Source: Halomonas dongshanensis (GTDB lineage Bacteria; Pseudomonadota; Gammaproteobacteria; Pseudomonadales; Halomonadaceae). From it: a stretch of 64,000 bases of DNA. Each line of letters begins with the position of its first letter. Within the stretch, counting starts at the first letter, position 1. The notes under the pieces are model-generated. The model worked only from the letters and a program-made list of their open reading frames with translations. It did no database searches and was not told where the DNA came from. This document shows, piece after piece, positions 25,097 to 33,751 of this stretch. The position numbers were made by a program, and so were the translations under genes. The DNA lies in assembly GCF_024790395.1 (NCBI RefSeq), contig NZ_JAJISC010000009.1:119547-183546 (forward strand), read 5' to 3'.

Positions 25097-25801
25097 TCAG
25101 AGATACTTTTTAAAACTGCCGGTTGCAATGGCGATCATCAGCCCAAACAGCAGCGCACAGGGCAGGAGAAAAAGGTTCGGATGGATCGAAAACGGTAGCG
25201 ATAGGTAGATCAGCCAACCGGTTAGGAATATCGGTGTCACCATGCGCTTGGCGTGGTGATAAATAAACGCCGATTCGCGCCCTGCCCCGAAGCGACGCAG
25301 ATCGCGGCTTACCAATCCATCAATCAACCCCACCAAGGCGGCCATAAGGAACAACGGCGACGTCAGCACTAGAATGACACAGCGCGTGAGGGTCATAAGC
25401 GTCACGAACATAGCCGCCTGCAGGTACGTTTTCAGTGTCCCTGCCCAGCCCACGGCATCGGCCCCCTGCTCGATCCAGCCCGCGATGCCGGACTTCACAA
25501 ATAGCCATTCATAGCAGGTGTCTACGATCATCGTGGCGAACTCGACCGGGGACGATACCAGCAGCGATTGAGAGAATTGGCTATCCAGATAACCCATCTC
25601 AGTCATCATGGTTTGACGAGCATGCTCGGCGCCTGATTGACTGAACCAGCCAAAATAGATCCCGACCCACTCGATCACAACACTGCATACCATAGAGATA
25701 AAGACGATCCAGATAAGCGTGAACGGCAACTTCAGCAGCGTTCCGATCAGCCCGCTGCGCTTTTTTTCAGCACGCTGAGCCGGCGCCTCATCCCTCGCCA
25801 T
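25097..25801 (-). CDS. Integrating conjugative element membrane protein, PFL_4697 family (TIGR03747, DUF4400)
   Basis: A 234-residue membrane protein with four or more helices (about 25-47, 125-150, 152-172, 190-230) and the conserved LVSRDLRRFGAGRESAFIYH segment. Such proteins follow TraD in PFGI-1-type elements and probably assist the coupling protein. It overlaps the TraD gene by 14 bases and is the last gene of that operon. Confidence 0.92.
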   Translation of the reverse strand: MARDEAPAQRAEKKRSGLIGTLLKLPFTLIWIVFISMVCSVVIEWVGIYFGWFSQSGAEHARQTMMTEMGYLDSQFSQSLLVSSPVEFATMIVDTCYEWLFVKSGIAGWIEQGADAVGWAGTLKTYLQAAMFVTLMTLTRCVILVLTSPLFLMAALVGLIDGLVSRDLRRFGAGRESAFIYHHAKRMVTPIFLTGWLIYLSLPFSIHPNLFLLPCALLFGLMIAIATGSFKKYL

Positions 25802-27965
25802 GGCTCACCTCCCCGGCTGCGTCTTCTACCACAACGGCATCCCGCTCGACCGGCTCATGCAGGCTCGGGGGATTGCTGAAATCCATGTGAATTGGCGGCG
25901 GCATAACACCTGTCCACCACTGGTCGCCCGTGGCGTATTTGGCGCGCATGCGACCCGCGATGTCAGCCACGTCCTTCGGCACGTCCTCGGTCTTGTCCGG
26001 CAACGGTAGCGGCATACGGATCTTCCACAGCTGGCCGCCCTCGAGCAGCGCGAAGGCCTGTCCCTTGGGGAGATTGATGACGTCGTTGGGCGTTAGCATC
26101 TCGACTGATTCAGTACCAATACGATCCCCTGCCGATGAGCTAAAGTCCTGATCGCTGTTCACGTCGGCATTGTCGCTGGCCATCGACACCATCAGACGAG
26201 TCGAGACATTGACCTTGGCCAACTGATCGGTCAGCAATCGCGCGGTGCGTTCCTCGCGCACCCTCAACATGACCAAGTTATTGAAGTTACCTACCACCTG
26301 CCCGGCTTTCGCCGCACTGCCGATGCGCGCCTCGATATCCGAAAGCGTCTGGGTGTAGGCCGTCACCTGGATGCCAGCACCGCCACCCTTGTTGATCAAC
26401 GGAATGAACTCGTCGCCCATCAGCTCGTTGAACTCATCGCAGTGCAGGTTGATCGGCAGCTTTTGGCTGCCCCCTTCGCCGGGAAGGCCATCCTCGGAGC
26501 CGAACTTGTAGATATGGCCCGCCACCGAGACGATGTCGGCGAACATCGAATTGCCCACCGCCTGAGCGACCTCAAAATCGCTTAGCGCATCAAGCCCGAC
26601 ATAAACCACCCCCTTCTTGCGAATGATCTGCTGCCAATCGATGATCGGGCGCTCGTCTTCGATGTCGTCGTAGTCAGGGCTCAGAAGTTCGGCGATCTTG
26701 CCGCTGGTCAGCTTCTCGAGCAGCGGTAGCAAACTGGCCACGATCTTGTCGAAGTAGGTCTTGTCGTAACGCACAGCAGAAAGCAGACCATCCAGAACAG
26801 GATCGCTCAGCGACTCAATGACCTCGGGCTGTTGCAGGTACTGAACAATCGCCACGACACGTTTGTGACGCCCCACCATATTGCGCGGCATGTTCCGATC
26901 GTTGAGCTTGCCTTCAATGTCGGTGATCTGCTGGTTCGAGCCCGGCATCTGCGATTCCAAGGTCTCCTGAACGTACTGCATTAACAGCGCATCGATGTTT
27001 ACCACGTCAGCCAGGATCTGGCCGTAACTTGGGCGCTCCCCCAAGGCGTGCCGAGCGCGCGCCACGATGTTGACGAAACGCCAAGCGAACTGACGAAACG
27101 CAGCGGAGTTTCCCTCACCTGAGAGCTGGCCGGTCACGCGGGTCGACACCTCGGAGAGCCTCGAAAAGCGTCCCACGGCGTTGTAGCGGCACGACACGTC
27201 CGGCCAGCCCAGATGGAAGATGTAGAACTCATCACCCCGTCCGGCTTTCTGCGCCTCGGCATACATGCGCATCATCAGATCCGCATCCCCCTTGGGATCG
27301 AAGCAGATCGTGATGTCACCACGCCGAATATCCTGGGTGATCAGAATCTCGGCCAAGCGCGTTTTGCCGACACGCGTCGTTCCCTCGACCAAGGTGTGCC
27401 CCACCCGCTCACCCAACGGCATCCAGACATCATGCTCTCGCCACTCAACGGCATGCAGTGCCGGTCGACCGCCGACCGGTGGGAGCGGGCGCACCGGATT
27501 GAGCATCGAATCCCAGCGCAGCAGCGCTGCAATATGTTGGCCGACCGCGCCGCGCTCCCTCGACTGCTCGAAACGACGAGCGCGCTGATACCACACACTC
27601 GGCTGGACATAGACCTTGGCGGCGGGCTGACGTGATTCATGCAGGCGCTGTGTGTGCTGTGCATCCCATTTGAAGCCCTTGCCTAACCAAAGACTCCGCC
27701 GACTCAAGGGCACCTTACGCGCTGGCAGCGCGAAGCGCGGTAATCGCCGCATATTGCGGCGATAGCGAAGAACAACCCAGGCCTGTCGAAACCGCCATGC
27801 ACCCAAGGCTGCAAATCCAGCGGCGGTGGAGATGCCGACACTGGGTGTGAGTGCCAGCGACCAGGGCGCCCAGATGCAGAGGAGCGCACAGCCAGCGCAG
27901 GTCCAAACAGTGTAAAGCTCGACGGCCGGTCGCAGGAGCGATTCGAGGGGATGGTTGCTGCTCAT
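25788..27965 (-). CDS. traD: Type IV coupling protein TraD (TIGR03743, SXT/TOL subfamily)
   Basis: A 725-residue ATPase that brings the relaxase-DNA complex to the secretion channel. Two N-terminal membrane helices (about 17-60), Walker A GTTRVGKTRLAE (about residue 192) and Walker B INLHCDEFNEL (about residue 506) are visible, with KGQAFALLEGGQLWKIR near the C-terminus. Length and order are typical. It overlaps the TIGR03765 gene by 4 bases. Confidence 0.95.
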   Translation of the reverse strand: MSSNHPLESLLRPAVELYTVWTCAGCALLCIWAPWSLALTPSVGISTAAGFAALGAWRFRQAWVVLRYRRNMRRLPRFALPARKVPLSRRSLWLGKGFKWDAQHTQRLHESRQPAAKVYVQPSVWYQRARRFEQSRERGAVGQHIAALLRWDSMLNPVRPLPPVGGRPALHAVEWREHDVWMPLGERVGHTLVEGTTRVGKTRLAEILITQDIRRGDITICFDPKGDADLMMRMYAEAQKAGRGDEFYIFHLGWPDVSCRYNAVGRFSRLSEVSTRVTGQLSGEGNSAAFRQFAWRFVNIVARARHALGERPSYGQILADVVNIDALLMQYVQETLESQMPGSNQQITDIEGKLNDRNMPRNMVGRHKRVVAIVQYLQQPEVIESLSDPVLDGLLSAVRYDKTYFDKIVASLLPLLEKLTSGKIAELLSPDYDDIEDERPIIDWQQIIRKKGVVYVGLDALSDFEVAQAVGNSMFADIVSVAGHIYKFGSEDGLPGEGGSQKLPINLHCDEFNELMGDEFIPLINKGGGAGIQVTAYTQTLSDIEARIGSAAKAGQVVGNFNNLVMLRVREERTARLLTDQLAKVNVSTRLMVSMASDNADVNSDQDFSSSAGDRIGTESVEMLTPNDVINLPKGQAFALLEGGQLWKIRMPLPLPDKTEDVPKDVADIAGRMRAKYATGDQWWTGVMPPPIHMDFSNPPSLHEPVERDAVVVEDAAGEVSHGEG

Positions 27966-28534
27966 TGCTCGATCCCTCTTTGACTGATCAGCACAGGATA
28001 GTGTCGAAGACCCAATCGATCGGCCAACCCATCGCCTGAGACAGGACGAAGCTCAAGCCCTCGGGCCACGTCGCGCAGTGCTAGAAGGGACGGCTCATCG
28101 GCTACCTGCACAACCAGCCCCACGGCATTCATCTCACGCAGAATATCGCCGCGCTGGACCAGCCACTGCCGGGACAGGTCGTCGTCCCCGATCAAAAAAA
28201 CGGGCGTGAACCCGCCAGGCAGTTCCAACTGACGCGGCGTCACGGTGCCGGGCGTCAACTGCTCGCTCTCGAGCGGCAGCATGTCCTGTTCTCCAAAGGG
28301 CCGGGCAGGACGCGCCTCGCCACCCAGCTGCGGTGAGTAGCCTTCCTCCTCACCGACCCCGGCCCCCTTGATCGCCACGTAGTAAGGTCGTGCCGACTCC
28401 CCCCCGTGATCGGCAACCACCGTCAGCTGAGGCAGCCCCGGTGGACGTTCGACGGGAGTCTGAGCTAATGCAGATGTCGACAGCAGCGCGATCGCACCTA
28501 CCAATAGCATGCTGAGGCAGCGTGATTGTTTCAT
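27962..28534 (-). CDS. Integrating conjugative element protein, PFL_4695 family (TIGR03765)
   Basis: A 190-residue exported protein. The signal peptide (about 1-25) is followed by LPQLTVVADHGGESARPYY and, near the C-terminus, GLRHYPVLISQRGIEQ, hallmarks of TIGR03765. The middle contains FLIGDDDLSRQWL. A thioredoxin-like fold is suggested for the family. Directly upstream of TraD with a 4-base overlap. Confidence 0.92.
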   Translation of the reverse strand: MKQSRCLSMLLVGAIALLSTSALAQTPVERPPGLPQLTVVADHGGESARPYYVAIKGAGVGEEEGYSPQLGGEARPARPFGEQDMLPLESEQLTPGTVTPRQLELPGGFTPVFLIGDDDLSRQWLVQRGDILREMNAVGLVVQVADEPSLLALRDVARGLELRPVSGDGLADRLGLRHYPVLISQRGIEQ

Positions 28535-28543
28535 CGGGGTCTC

Positions 28544-29317
28544 CTATCGTAGTGCGACTTCGGCTATCCAGGGGCGCCGTTCTGGCGTTATCCAAGTGAC
28601 GTCAGAATCTGGCGTTCGTGGCCCAGGGCTCACCCAGGTCAGCGCCTCATCCGGCGACATCAAGCTGTCGCTTTCAACTGACGTCATTTCAGATCGATGG
28701 AATCGCGTTGGTCTGGAGGTCTGGCGTGCAGCTATACGTGCCGATGAGCCTATTTCTAGCGTGGGGGATGTACCAAGCCGAGCCAGCTCCTGACTGACCA
28801 CGGCCCGATAACGTTCGGCAGGACGACCACCTGCCGGACGATGGTAGCGTCCGGCGGCGATCAGCCAGTCGCCAGCATCATCGAAGTGGCCTCGAATCAA
28901 CGCCGCTGCCTCATCCAGGTTGGCATAGGGGTCGAGCCCCTCACAGGGATCCGCAAAGCGCTGACCAGCACCAAACAGTTGCGGTTGCCAGCGCACGTTC
29001 AATTGTGCAATCCCCACGTCGACGATCTGGGTTGTCTCAAGCGCATCGGTCAACGCCTGGCACGCGGAACTGCGATCGCCGAAGCGCATCGACGTGCCAG
29101 CGACGTTCAACGTCCAAGGCCAAGGGCGGCGCCCCGCATCGAGACGGACCACCGATTCCGCGCTGGCTACTGCGTAGAGCACCGCCGGCGGTACACCATG
29201 ATCCTCGGCGGCGACCACATAGGCTGATGGAATATCGGGTTGCTGGGCGTGAGCCACGTCGGCAACTATGATCGTCATCAGCCCAGTCATCACCACTTTC
29301 AGCGTGCTAGGCATCAT
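28544..29317 (-). CDS. Lytic transglycosylase (SLT-like), VirB1 role
   Basis: A 257-residue exported protein. After a signal peptide (about 1-25) the lysozyme-like domain shows the catalytic Glu in YAVASAESVVR (about residue 53), then WPWTLNVAG, and IVDVGIAQLNVRWQP. Such enzymes open the peptidoglycan locally for the secretion channel. The C-terminal 60 residues are low in complexity. It lies between the PFL_4693 and PFL_4695 homologues as in related ICEs. Confidence 0.9.
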   Translation of the reverse strand: MMPSTLKVVMTGLMTIIVADVAHAQQPDIPSAYVVAAEDHGVPPAVLYAVASAESVVRLDAGRRPWPWTLNVAGTSMRFGDRSSACQALTDALETTQIVDVGIAQLNVRWQPQLFGAGQRFADPCEGLDPYANLDEAAALIRGHFDDAGDWLIAAGRYHRPAGGRPAERYRAVVSQELARLGTSPTLEIGSSARIAARQTSRPTRFHRSEMTSVESDSLMSPDEALTWVSPGPRTPDSDVTWITPERRPWIAEVALR

Positions 29318-29320
29318 CGC

Positions 29321-30037
29321 TTACCCCCTCGGCGCGACGCTCGGCAGCTCAGCTCTGTCGACGTTCAGTGAGCCACCATGATTGAGCGTCACCGTACCGG
29401 CACGCACTTGCGCTGGCGGGATGCCGATCTGAGCCGCCCAACGTCGAATACGATCATCGTCGCCGTTGGAATCGACGACCCAAATATCCATGACCACGCC
29501 GTTATTGAGCAGACGCTTTACGGTGGCTTCACACTGATCGCATCCCTCGGTGGCCACCACCACATTCAGGCGTTGACTGGCTGCCGACGGGTTGCTGCCG
29601 AACACCGATCGTGTCGCGTCTTCACCGCCTCTCGTAGAGAATGAATTGACTGGCATGTCGTTGGGATAAAGTCTCTGCCAGGCATCGTCGTAGGCACGCT
29701 GAAACGCGAGCTCCGCTTCAACGCGAGCGCGCTCGGTCTCAACCAGCTTCTCGGCGTACCGCTGACGCTCTGCCTGACTGCGAGCCTCCAAGCCCAATGC
29801 GGTCAGCGGATCCAGCCCCGGAGACCAAATGCCACGCGGCCCCTCCATGATCGATTCATAGCGTCGATACTCCTGCTGGTTCAGCCCCCAAGCCTCGGCA
29901 GCCCGTTGGCTGCTCTGCTCCAGTCGTGTCTGCTCGATACGAGTCGCTTCACTCTCTTGCCCCTGCTGAGCCCAAACGGGCAACGCCGCGAACAGCAGCA
30001 GCGCGGTAGACAAGCGTTGATTGCGATTAAGCGTCAT
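29321..30037 (-). CDS. Integrating conjugative element protein, PFL_4693 family (TIGR03759)
   Basis: A 238-residue exported protein with a signal peptide (about 1-23). EAWGLNQQEYRRYESIMEGP and GIWSPGLDPLTALG match TIGR03759. The C-terminal half is thioredoxin-like with EGCDQCEATVKRLL (CxxC about residues 164-167). It may help disulfide formation or act structurally in the periplasm. I chose the ATG at 30,037; a longer frame upstream overlaps the preceding gene. Confidence 0.9.
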   Translation of the reverse strand: MTLNRNQRLSTALLLFAALPVWAQQGQESEATRIEQTRLEQSSQRAAEAWGLNQQEYRRYESIMEGPRGIWSPGLDPLTALGLEARSQAERQRYAEKLVETERARVEAELAFQRAYDDAWQRLYPNDMPVNSFSTRGGEDATRSVFGSNPSAASQRLNVVVATEGCDQCEATVKRLLNNGVVMDIWVVDSNGDDDRIRRWAAQIGIPPAQVRAGTVTLNHGGSLNVDRAELPSVAPRG

Positions 30038-30047
30038 GGGGCCCTCC

Positions 30048-30782
30048 TCAAGGAACCGGAACGACCACGGTCTGGCCGTTGATGATGAACGCCGCCGAGT
30101 GGCCCTCGATCGACGACAGATGCCACTGCCCGATGTTCTGCCCCTCACCAACCAGGCGCAGATCGCTCAAGCGCCCAGCAGCCCCGGATGCCACGGCTAG
30201 ATAGCTGCGTCCGCCTCGCAGCTCCACGCCAGACACTGAGAAAGGCGGTGACGGCGGCTCGGGTTGGGGGCGGGCCTGACGTTGCCGATTGGGCTGGCTT
30301 TGCTGGGTACTGGTCTGCTGGTTCGCTCGGAGCATGCGCAACTCCTCAATCGACGATTCGAGTGACTGCTCTTTTTCCTGCGCCGCACTGAACCGCACGT
30401 CCACGGAACTGGATAGCTCATCGACGCGATGGGAGAGCGCTTGGACGCGCTCGGGCAGCGCCTGCAGCGGCGAATCCTGTCGGCTCGCCTCGAGGTCGTT
30501 GAGGCGCGAGGCGATTTCGCCAAGGCGGTTACTGGTGCCCTCGGCCTGGCTGCGGCGCTCATCCTGGCCGCTCTGCAACTCCTCAATGCGCACGCGCAGT
30601 TGGTCGATGACCTGCTGCTGGGACTGCAGCCGAGACTCAAGCGTTGGCCCTTCAGGCTCACTATCAACAAGGATCAAATAGAGCAGCACCAGAATGGCGA
30701 GAATCCCAAGCCCCATAAGCATCAATCGCAGCGGACGCCAACGATGACGCCTCTCTTTGGGTGTCTGGCGATCACCTGTCAT
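30048..30782 (-). CDS. Membrane-anchored coiled-coil protein, PilP-like position
   Basis: A 244-residue protein with one membrane helix (about 21-41), a long coiled coil (about 48-150), a Gln/Pro-rich linker and a small C-terminal beta domain (LAVASGAAGRLSDLRLVGEG, AAFIINGQTVVVPVP). No TIGRFAM is recalled with certainty, but PFGI-1-type elements carry a similar gene between the TIGR03748 and TIGR03759 genes. It may connect inner membrane and pilus machinery. It overlaps the upstream gene by 11 bases. Confidence 0.75.
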   Translation of the reverse strand: MTGDRQTPKERRHRWRPLRLMLMGLGILAILVLLYLILVDSEPEGPTLESRLQSQQQVIDQLRVRIEELQSGQDERRSQAEGTSNRLGEIASRLNDLEASRQDSPLQALPERVQALSHRVDELSSSVDVRFSAAQEKEQSLESSIEELRMLRANQQTSTQQSQPNRQRQARPQPEPPSPPFSVSGVELRGGRSYLAVASGAAGRLSDLRLVGEGQNIGQWHLSSIEGHSAAFIINGQTVVVPVP

Positions 30783-31392
30783 GGCCAACTTCCTCGATCA
30801 GTCGCTGATCGCGAACTTGGTAACAGATGTTGCGCGCAATGGGGTCGGCCTGAACCTCGAAAGCACTACCAGCGAGCACCTGCAACGCCTCGCGAAGCGG
30901 CATCGGTCCCAGGCGGAAGTGTGCTGCTGGCAGAGGGCGGCTATAAAGCAACTGCTGCGGCTTTCCCTGCGGCGCACAGAGGCTGTAACCGGTGTGCTGC
31001 AGGGTGTAACGCAAGCCGTCCTCCACCGACGGACTCATAGAAGCAGGGATCGAAACATTGACGGTCTGTTCGAGGAGATTGCGCTGCTGCAACGTCGCGC
31101 TGGCCGTGACCAGGGCATATCGCCCGCCTCGTATCACCTCGACTCGCGACGTATCGCGATCACGGTAGACATCGGGTTCGACCTCATGAGTGGGCTGATC
31201 CAGCCCAGTGGTCACTACGCGTGGATAACGCATACCCGCGCTGTAAGGAAGGGTCATATTCTCAGCGTCGGGGTAGTCAGCTGACAAACGCTCACTCTCA
31301 CTGGGCGGCGGCTGTTGTTGATGAGCGCAGCCAGCGATCAGCGCAATCAAAAATCCTAAGAGGACGACACGGGGTTTCTGGAAGGGATACAT
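30772..31392 (-). CDS. Conjugative transfer region lipoprotein, TIGR03748 family (PilL N-terminal-like)
   Basis: A 206-residue lipoprotein with lipobox LIAGC (about residues 17-21). The C-terminal part (VEDGLRYTLQHTGYSLC, PLPAAHFRLGPMPLREALQV) matches the PilL-type TIGR03748 domain, a secretin-like N-terminal fold. I chose the ATG at 31,392, which begins the signal peptide; a GTG at 31,440 is possible. First gene of the operon that ends with the TIGR03747 gene; a TTAACATT motif lies upstream. Confidence 0.88.
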   Translation of the reverse strand: MYPFQKPRVVLLGFLIALIAGCAHQQQPPPSESERLSADYPDAENMTLPYSAGMRYPRVVTTGLDQPTHEVEPDVYRDRDTSRVEVIRGGRYALVTASATLQQRNLLEQTVNVSIPASMSPSVEDGLRYTLQHTGYSLCAPQGKPQQLLYSRPLPAAHFRLGPMPLREALQVLAGSAFEVQADPIARNICYQVRDQRLIEEVGHDR

Positions 31393-31472
31393 CGAGTTTG
31401 GCCTCGCGCGGGGAACCTGAATGTTCGTGATCTGGTTCACCGTGCCGAAGGCCGACGGTACTTGCGACGGGA

Positions 31473-31480
31473 AATGTTAA
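31473..31480 (-). promoter_or_regulatory. TTAACRTT motif upstream of the TIGR03748 operon
   Basis: TTAACATTTCCCG on the minus strand, 81 bp before the start at 31,392. The operon it precedes runs through TraD. Confidence 0.6.
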
Positions 31481-31698
31481 TTACACTAACAAGGCTTTTG
31501 CGAACGGTCGGCTATCTCGCCTTCAGAAAACGATCGGAGCCTTGGGCTATTTCTTTCAAGGGCCCTATCAATTGCGCAGCGTTTGTTCCAAGATGCGCGC
31601 AAGGGACGATACGACCCCAGGAACATCGGCAAGGATGCTGTCGGGCAAGGATGCCACTTCAGGGTCAATCCAGGGCACAGCCCAACGTGGTTGGCGGC

Positions 31699-31722
31699 AA
31701 AAAAAACGCCCCGAAGGGCGCT
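31699..31722 (-). terminator. Intrinsic terminator
   Basis: On the minus strand a CGCCC-TTCG-GGGCG hairpin is followed by eight T. It lies 10 bases after the stop of the gene at 31,732-32,505 and would end the DUF3577-region transcript. The remaining 31,393-31,698 shows no gene. Confidence 0.88.
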
Positions 31723-31731
31723 TGGAGTGAA

Positions 31732-32505
31732 TCACTGAAAGTAGGTGGAAAACGACTTCAATATTTCATCGTTAAGTGCCACGCCAAGTTTCGCAGCACA
31801 ATATCGCAACGCTCCCCGCTGGTCAGGCTGATCGGCGATCCACTTTACTTCACCGTTACTGGTGTCGCGCCGGAAGACCGACCAAGTGGCCGACTCAAAC
31901 GGATGCGGGCGATAGCCAATCTCGAGACAGTCGTCTGGGCGAAGCTCATTACAAACCACAACGTCGATAGCATTGGGACCGTAGCCCAGGATTCGCATCA
32001 ACGGCATTCCATGCCCGCAGGCAGTCATACCGATGCTGTCGAGTACCTGACCGTGCCATCGACTCCCCGTGGCAAACTGTAGGGCAATCGATGTGACGGC
32101 TTGGGCGTTGGACTGAAACGGACCATCCGCGCAAGCCGCGACGGCATAGCAGCCATCCTCGACATCCAGATACCACCCCTCACTTAGAGGTGTAAATATT
32201 GGCCAACCTGCATCGCCCAAGGCCGTTGCCAGATTGGCCGCTGTATCCGAGTTCCAGTCCGGTCTCGACAGCTCGGCGCGAAAGCGCCGGATCAGTACGT
32301 CGCGCTCATCCTGATCATCAGCGTTACCGTCTAGATTAAGCCTCTCGCATAGCCTGTCGATATTGACCACATCAAGGCTTTCTCCACCGATATCCTGAAT
32401 CTCATCGGGTATGTCCCATCCCAATGTCCGCTGCAATAGTCTCAGCGCCGCCAAGATCACATCCACGTCTTCTTGAGCCAGTTGGTAAGTAAGTGTGTCA
32501 CTCAT
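31732..32505 (-). CDS. Unrecognised ICE protein
   Basis: A 257-residue soluble, acidic protein. The N-terminal half is helical (DVDVILAALRLLQRTLGWD). The C-terminal half has GWYLDVEDGCYAVAACADG, GSRWHGQVLDSIGMTACG and ESATWSVFRRD. No family is recognised. It follows the DUF3577 gene and has its own structured leader (32,536-32,664), so it may be under the same RNA-based control. A terminator follows directly. Confidence 0.7.
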   Translation of the reverse strand: MSDTLTYQLAQEDVDVILAALRLLQRTLGWDIPDEIQDIGGESLDVVNIDRLCERLNLDGNADDQDERDVLIRRFRAELSRPDWNSDTAANLATALGDAGWPIFTPLSEGWYLDVEDGCYAVAACADGPFQSNAQAVTSIALQFATGSRWHGQVLDSIGMTACGHGMPLMRILGYGPNAIDVVVCNELRPDDCLEIGYRPHPFESATWSVFRRDTSNGEVKWIADQPDQRGALRYCAAKLGVALNDEILKSFSTYFQ

Positions 32506-32535
32506 GGGATTGCTCCTTCGTCTATTGGATGAATA

Positions 32536-32664
32536 GGAGCCATCCCTTCAGGGGCGTGGCCCCCGATTGGGTGATAGGTTTAGAGGTGGTTCTATCTCCC
32601 CGCAAGCAAGTGGGTTGAACCACACCCCCGGGAAGCTAACGCTATCCCGGAGGGTGAGGTGGTT
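32536..32664 (-). ncRNA. Leader RNA motifs in tandem, upstream of the gene at 31,732
   Basis: Two structured units on the minus strand. The distal one is a long hairpin: AACCAC/GTGGTT outside, CACCC/GGGTG and CCGGGA/TCCCGG inside (32,618-32,664). The proximal one repeats the layout of the DUF3577 leader: outer CCC/GGG, inner GGGGC-CAC-GCCCC, and a downstream GGCTCC that can pair with GGGGCC of the hairpin. In the other copies that segment is TCTCC or CTCCCC, so the alternative pairing covaries. Confidence 0.6.
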
Positions 32665-32673
32665 GAGGTAGAA

Positions 32674-33210
32674 TCAGACGACTGCTTCAGCTGCACCGAC
32701 CGACCCACTAACGGAGGATCGGTTAGGCACAGCAACGTTCTGAGTCGGTGAAGTGTGTTCCTGGGTCTTAGTGTCGTCGAAAGAGGTTTCTTCACGCCGT
32801 GGCGCTTCATAAACCTTGTCGCCATCCACCTTGGCCCAATTGATGAACAGTAGACGCGCCTTGAGACTCACCGCTGTTTCACCAGCACGGTCACCCTTCG
32901 TCCGAGTAAAAAGATCGGGATAGAGATCGCCGAGCTTAAAACCGATCAGGATCTTGGGCTCGTTGACTCCTTTAGCCTTACGATCAACCACGGTTGCGGC
33001 GAACTTCTTAACCAGCCTTTCCGCTTCAGCACCACTAACGCGGCAGTCGAACCGGCGATACTCAACCTCATTGGCGGGACCATTCAATGCGGATATGTCG
33101 CAAGCCCAGAAGGCATCGCCACGCTTGGGTGTGACCTTGCGGATCCGATTGACGTAGCCAACGCCGGTGATATGGAGATCGAAGAACTGGTTATCAGTCG
33201 AATTGGACAT
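32674..33210 (-). CDS. DUF3577 protein (STY4534 family ICE replication protein)
   Basis: A 178-residue protein. The start FFDLHITGVGYVNRIRKVTP, then FWACDISALNGPANEVEYRRFDCRVSG, fits the DUF3577/STY4534 family, whose pattern (single-strand-binding-like OB strands) is shared with ICE replication accessory proteins. It carries a disordered C-terminal tail (about 140-178). A structured leader (33,241-33,290) precedes it, with AAGGAG before the ATG. It is found in the same position in SPI-7-like elements. Confidence 0.88.
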   Translation of the reverse strand: MSNSTDNQFFDLHITGVGYVNRIRKVTPKRGDAFWACDISALNGPANEVEYRRFDCRVSGAEAERLVKKFAATVVDRKAKGVNEPKILIGFKLGDLYPDLFTRTKGDRAGETAVSLKARLLFINWAKVDGDKVYEAPRREETSFDDTKTQEHTSPTQNVAVPNRSSVSGSVGAAEAVV

Positions 33211-33240
33211 GGTGTTACTCCTTGGATCAAGTCAATGATT

Positions 33241-33290
33241 CCAGGAGATACACCTTCCCCATCGGGGAAAGCTCTCCCCCGGATGGGTAT
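33241..33290 (-). ncRNA. Short leader RNA motif of the DUF3577 gene
   Basis: On the minus strand: outer stem CCCAT/ATGGG (283-287 with 258-262), inner hairpin CGGGG/CCCCG (277-281 with 263-267), and a downstream TCTCC (244-248) that can pair with GGAGA of the loop (273-277). This makes a pseudoknot or a competing fold 30 bases before the start codon. It is the same plan as at 243-300, 32,536-32,590 and 33,776-33,816. Confidence 0.6.
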
Positions 33291-33313
33291 AAAAAAGAAA
33301 GTGCGTGAATGAC

Positions 33314-33751
33314 TTACATGAAGCGCATCGCCGCGAGCATGATGCCCGTTGCTGCCACAATCATCGCGCCAAGGCGACTTGTCATTCTCAGTTCCAAACT
33401 TTTAATATCCTGCTTCAGTTCAGAACGAACTTCTGCAATATCCTGCTTCAGTTCAGCGCGAACTTCTGCAATGTCCTGCTTCAGTTCAGAGCGAACTTCT
33501 GCAGTATCCTGCTTCAGCTCAGAGCGAAGCTCTGTAATATCCTGCTTTGTGGCATAAGGCTCAAGCAACTGCTTGATCTCTACCGTCGTAGGATGATTAG
33601 CCAAATCCTGCTTGGTAGCCAGGGTATGTTCCGCTGCTTCGCGAAACGCCTGGCCATGCGCTTCCGCAATCGCCTCAGACTGCTCCTGAGAGAGCCCAGC
33701 CGTGCGTAATCGCTTAGCAAATTCCAGCGTATCAATGGCGTACATGGACAT
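33314..33751 (-). CDS. Coiled-coil membrane protein with 11-residue repeats (DUF1640-like)
   Basis: A 145-residue protein. An N-terminal helical segment (TLEFAKRLRTAGLSQEQSEA) is followed by four 11-residue repeats of the type SELKQDIAEVR (about 80-124) and a C-terminal membrane helix (about 127-144). This resembles DUF1640/CCDC90-type coiled-coil anchors. A shorter paralogue lies at 337-561 and has a related leader RNA. I chose the ATG at 33,751 with AGGAGG upstream. Function unknown. Confidence 0.7.
   Translation of the reverse strand: MSMYAIDTLEFAKRLRTAGLSQEQSEAIAEAHGQAFREAAEHTLATKQDLANHPTTVEIKQLLEPYATKQDITELRSELKQDTAEVRSELKQDIAEVRAELKQDIAEVRSELKQDIKSLELRMTSRLGAMIVAATGIMLAAMRFM
33404..33535 (-). 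repeat. 33-bp tandem repeats inside the coiled-coil gene
   Basis: Four consecutive 33-bp units (starts 33,404, 33,437, 33,470 and 33,503) plus a partial fifth, differing at a few positions. Each encodes 11 residues, one hendecad-like coil turn. The unit number probably varies between related elements by slippage. Confidence 0.85.
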
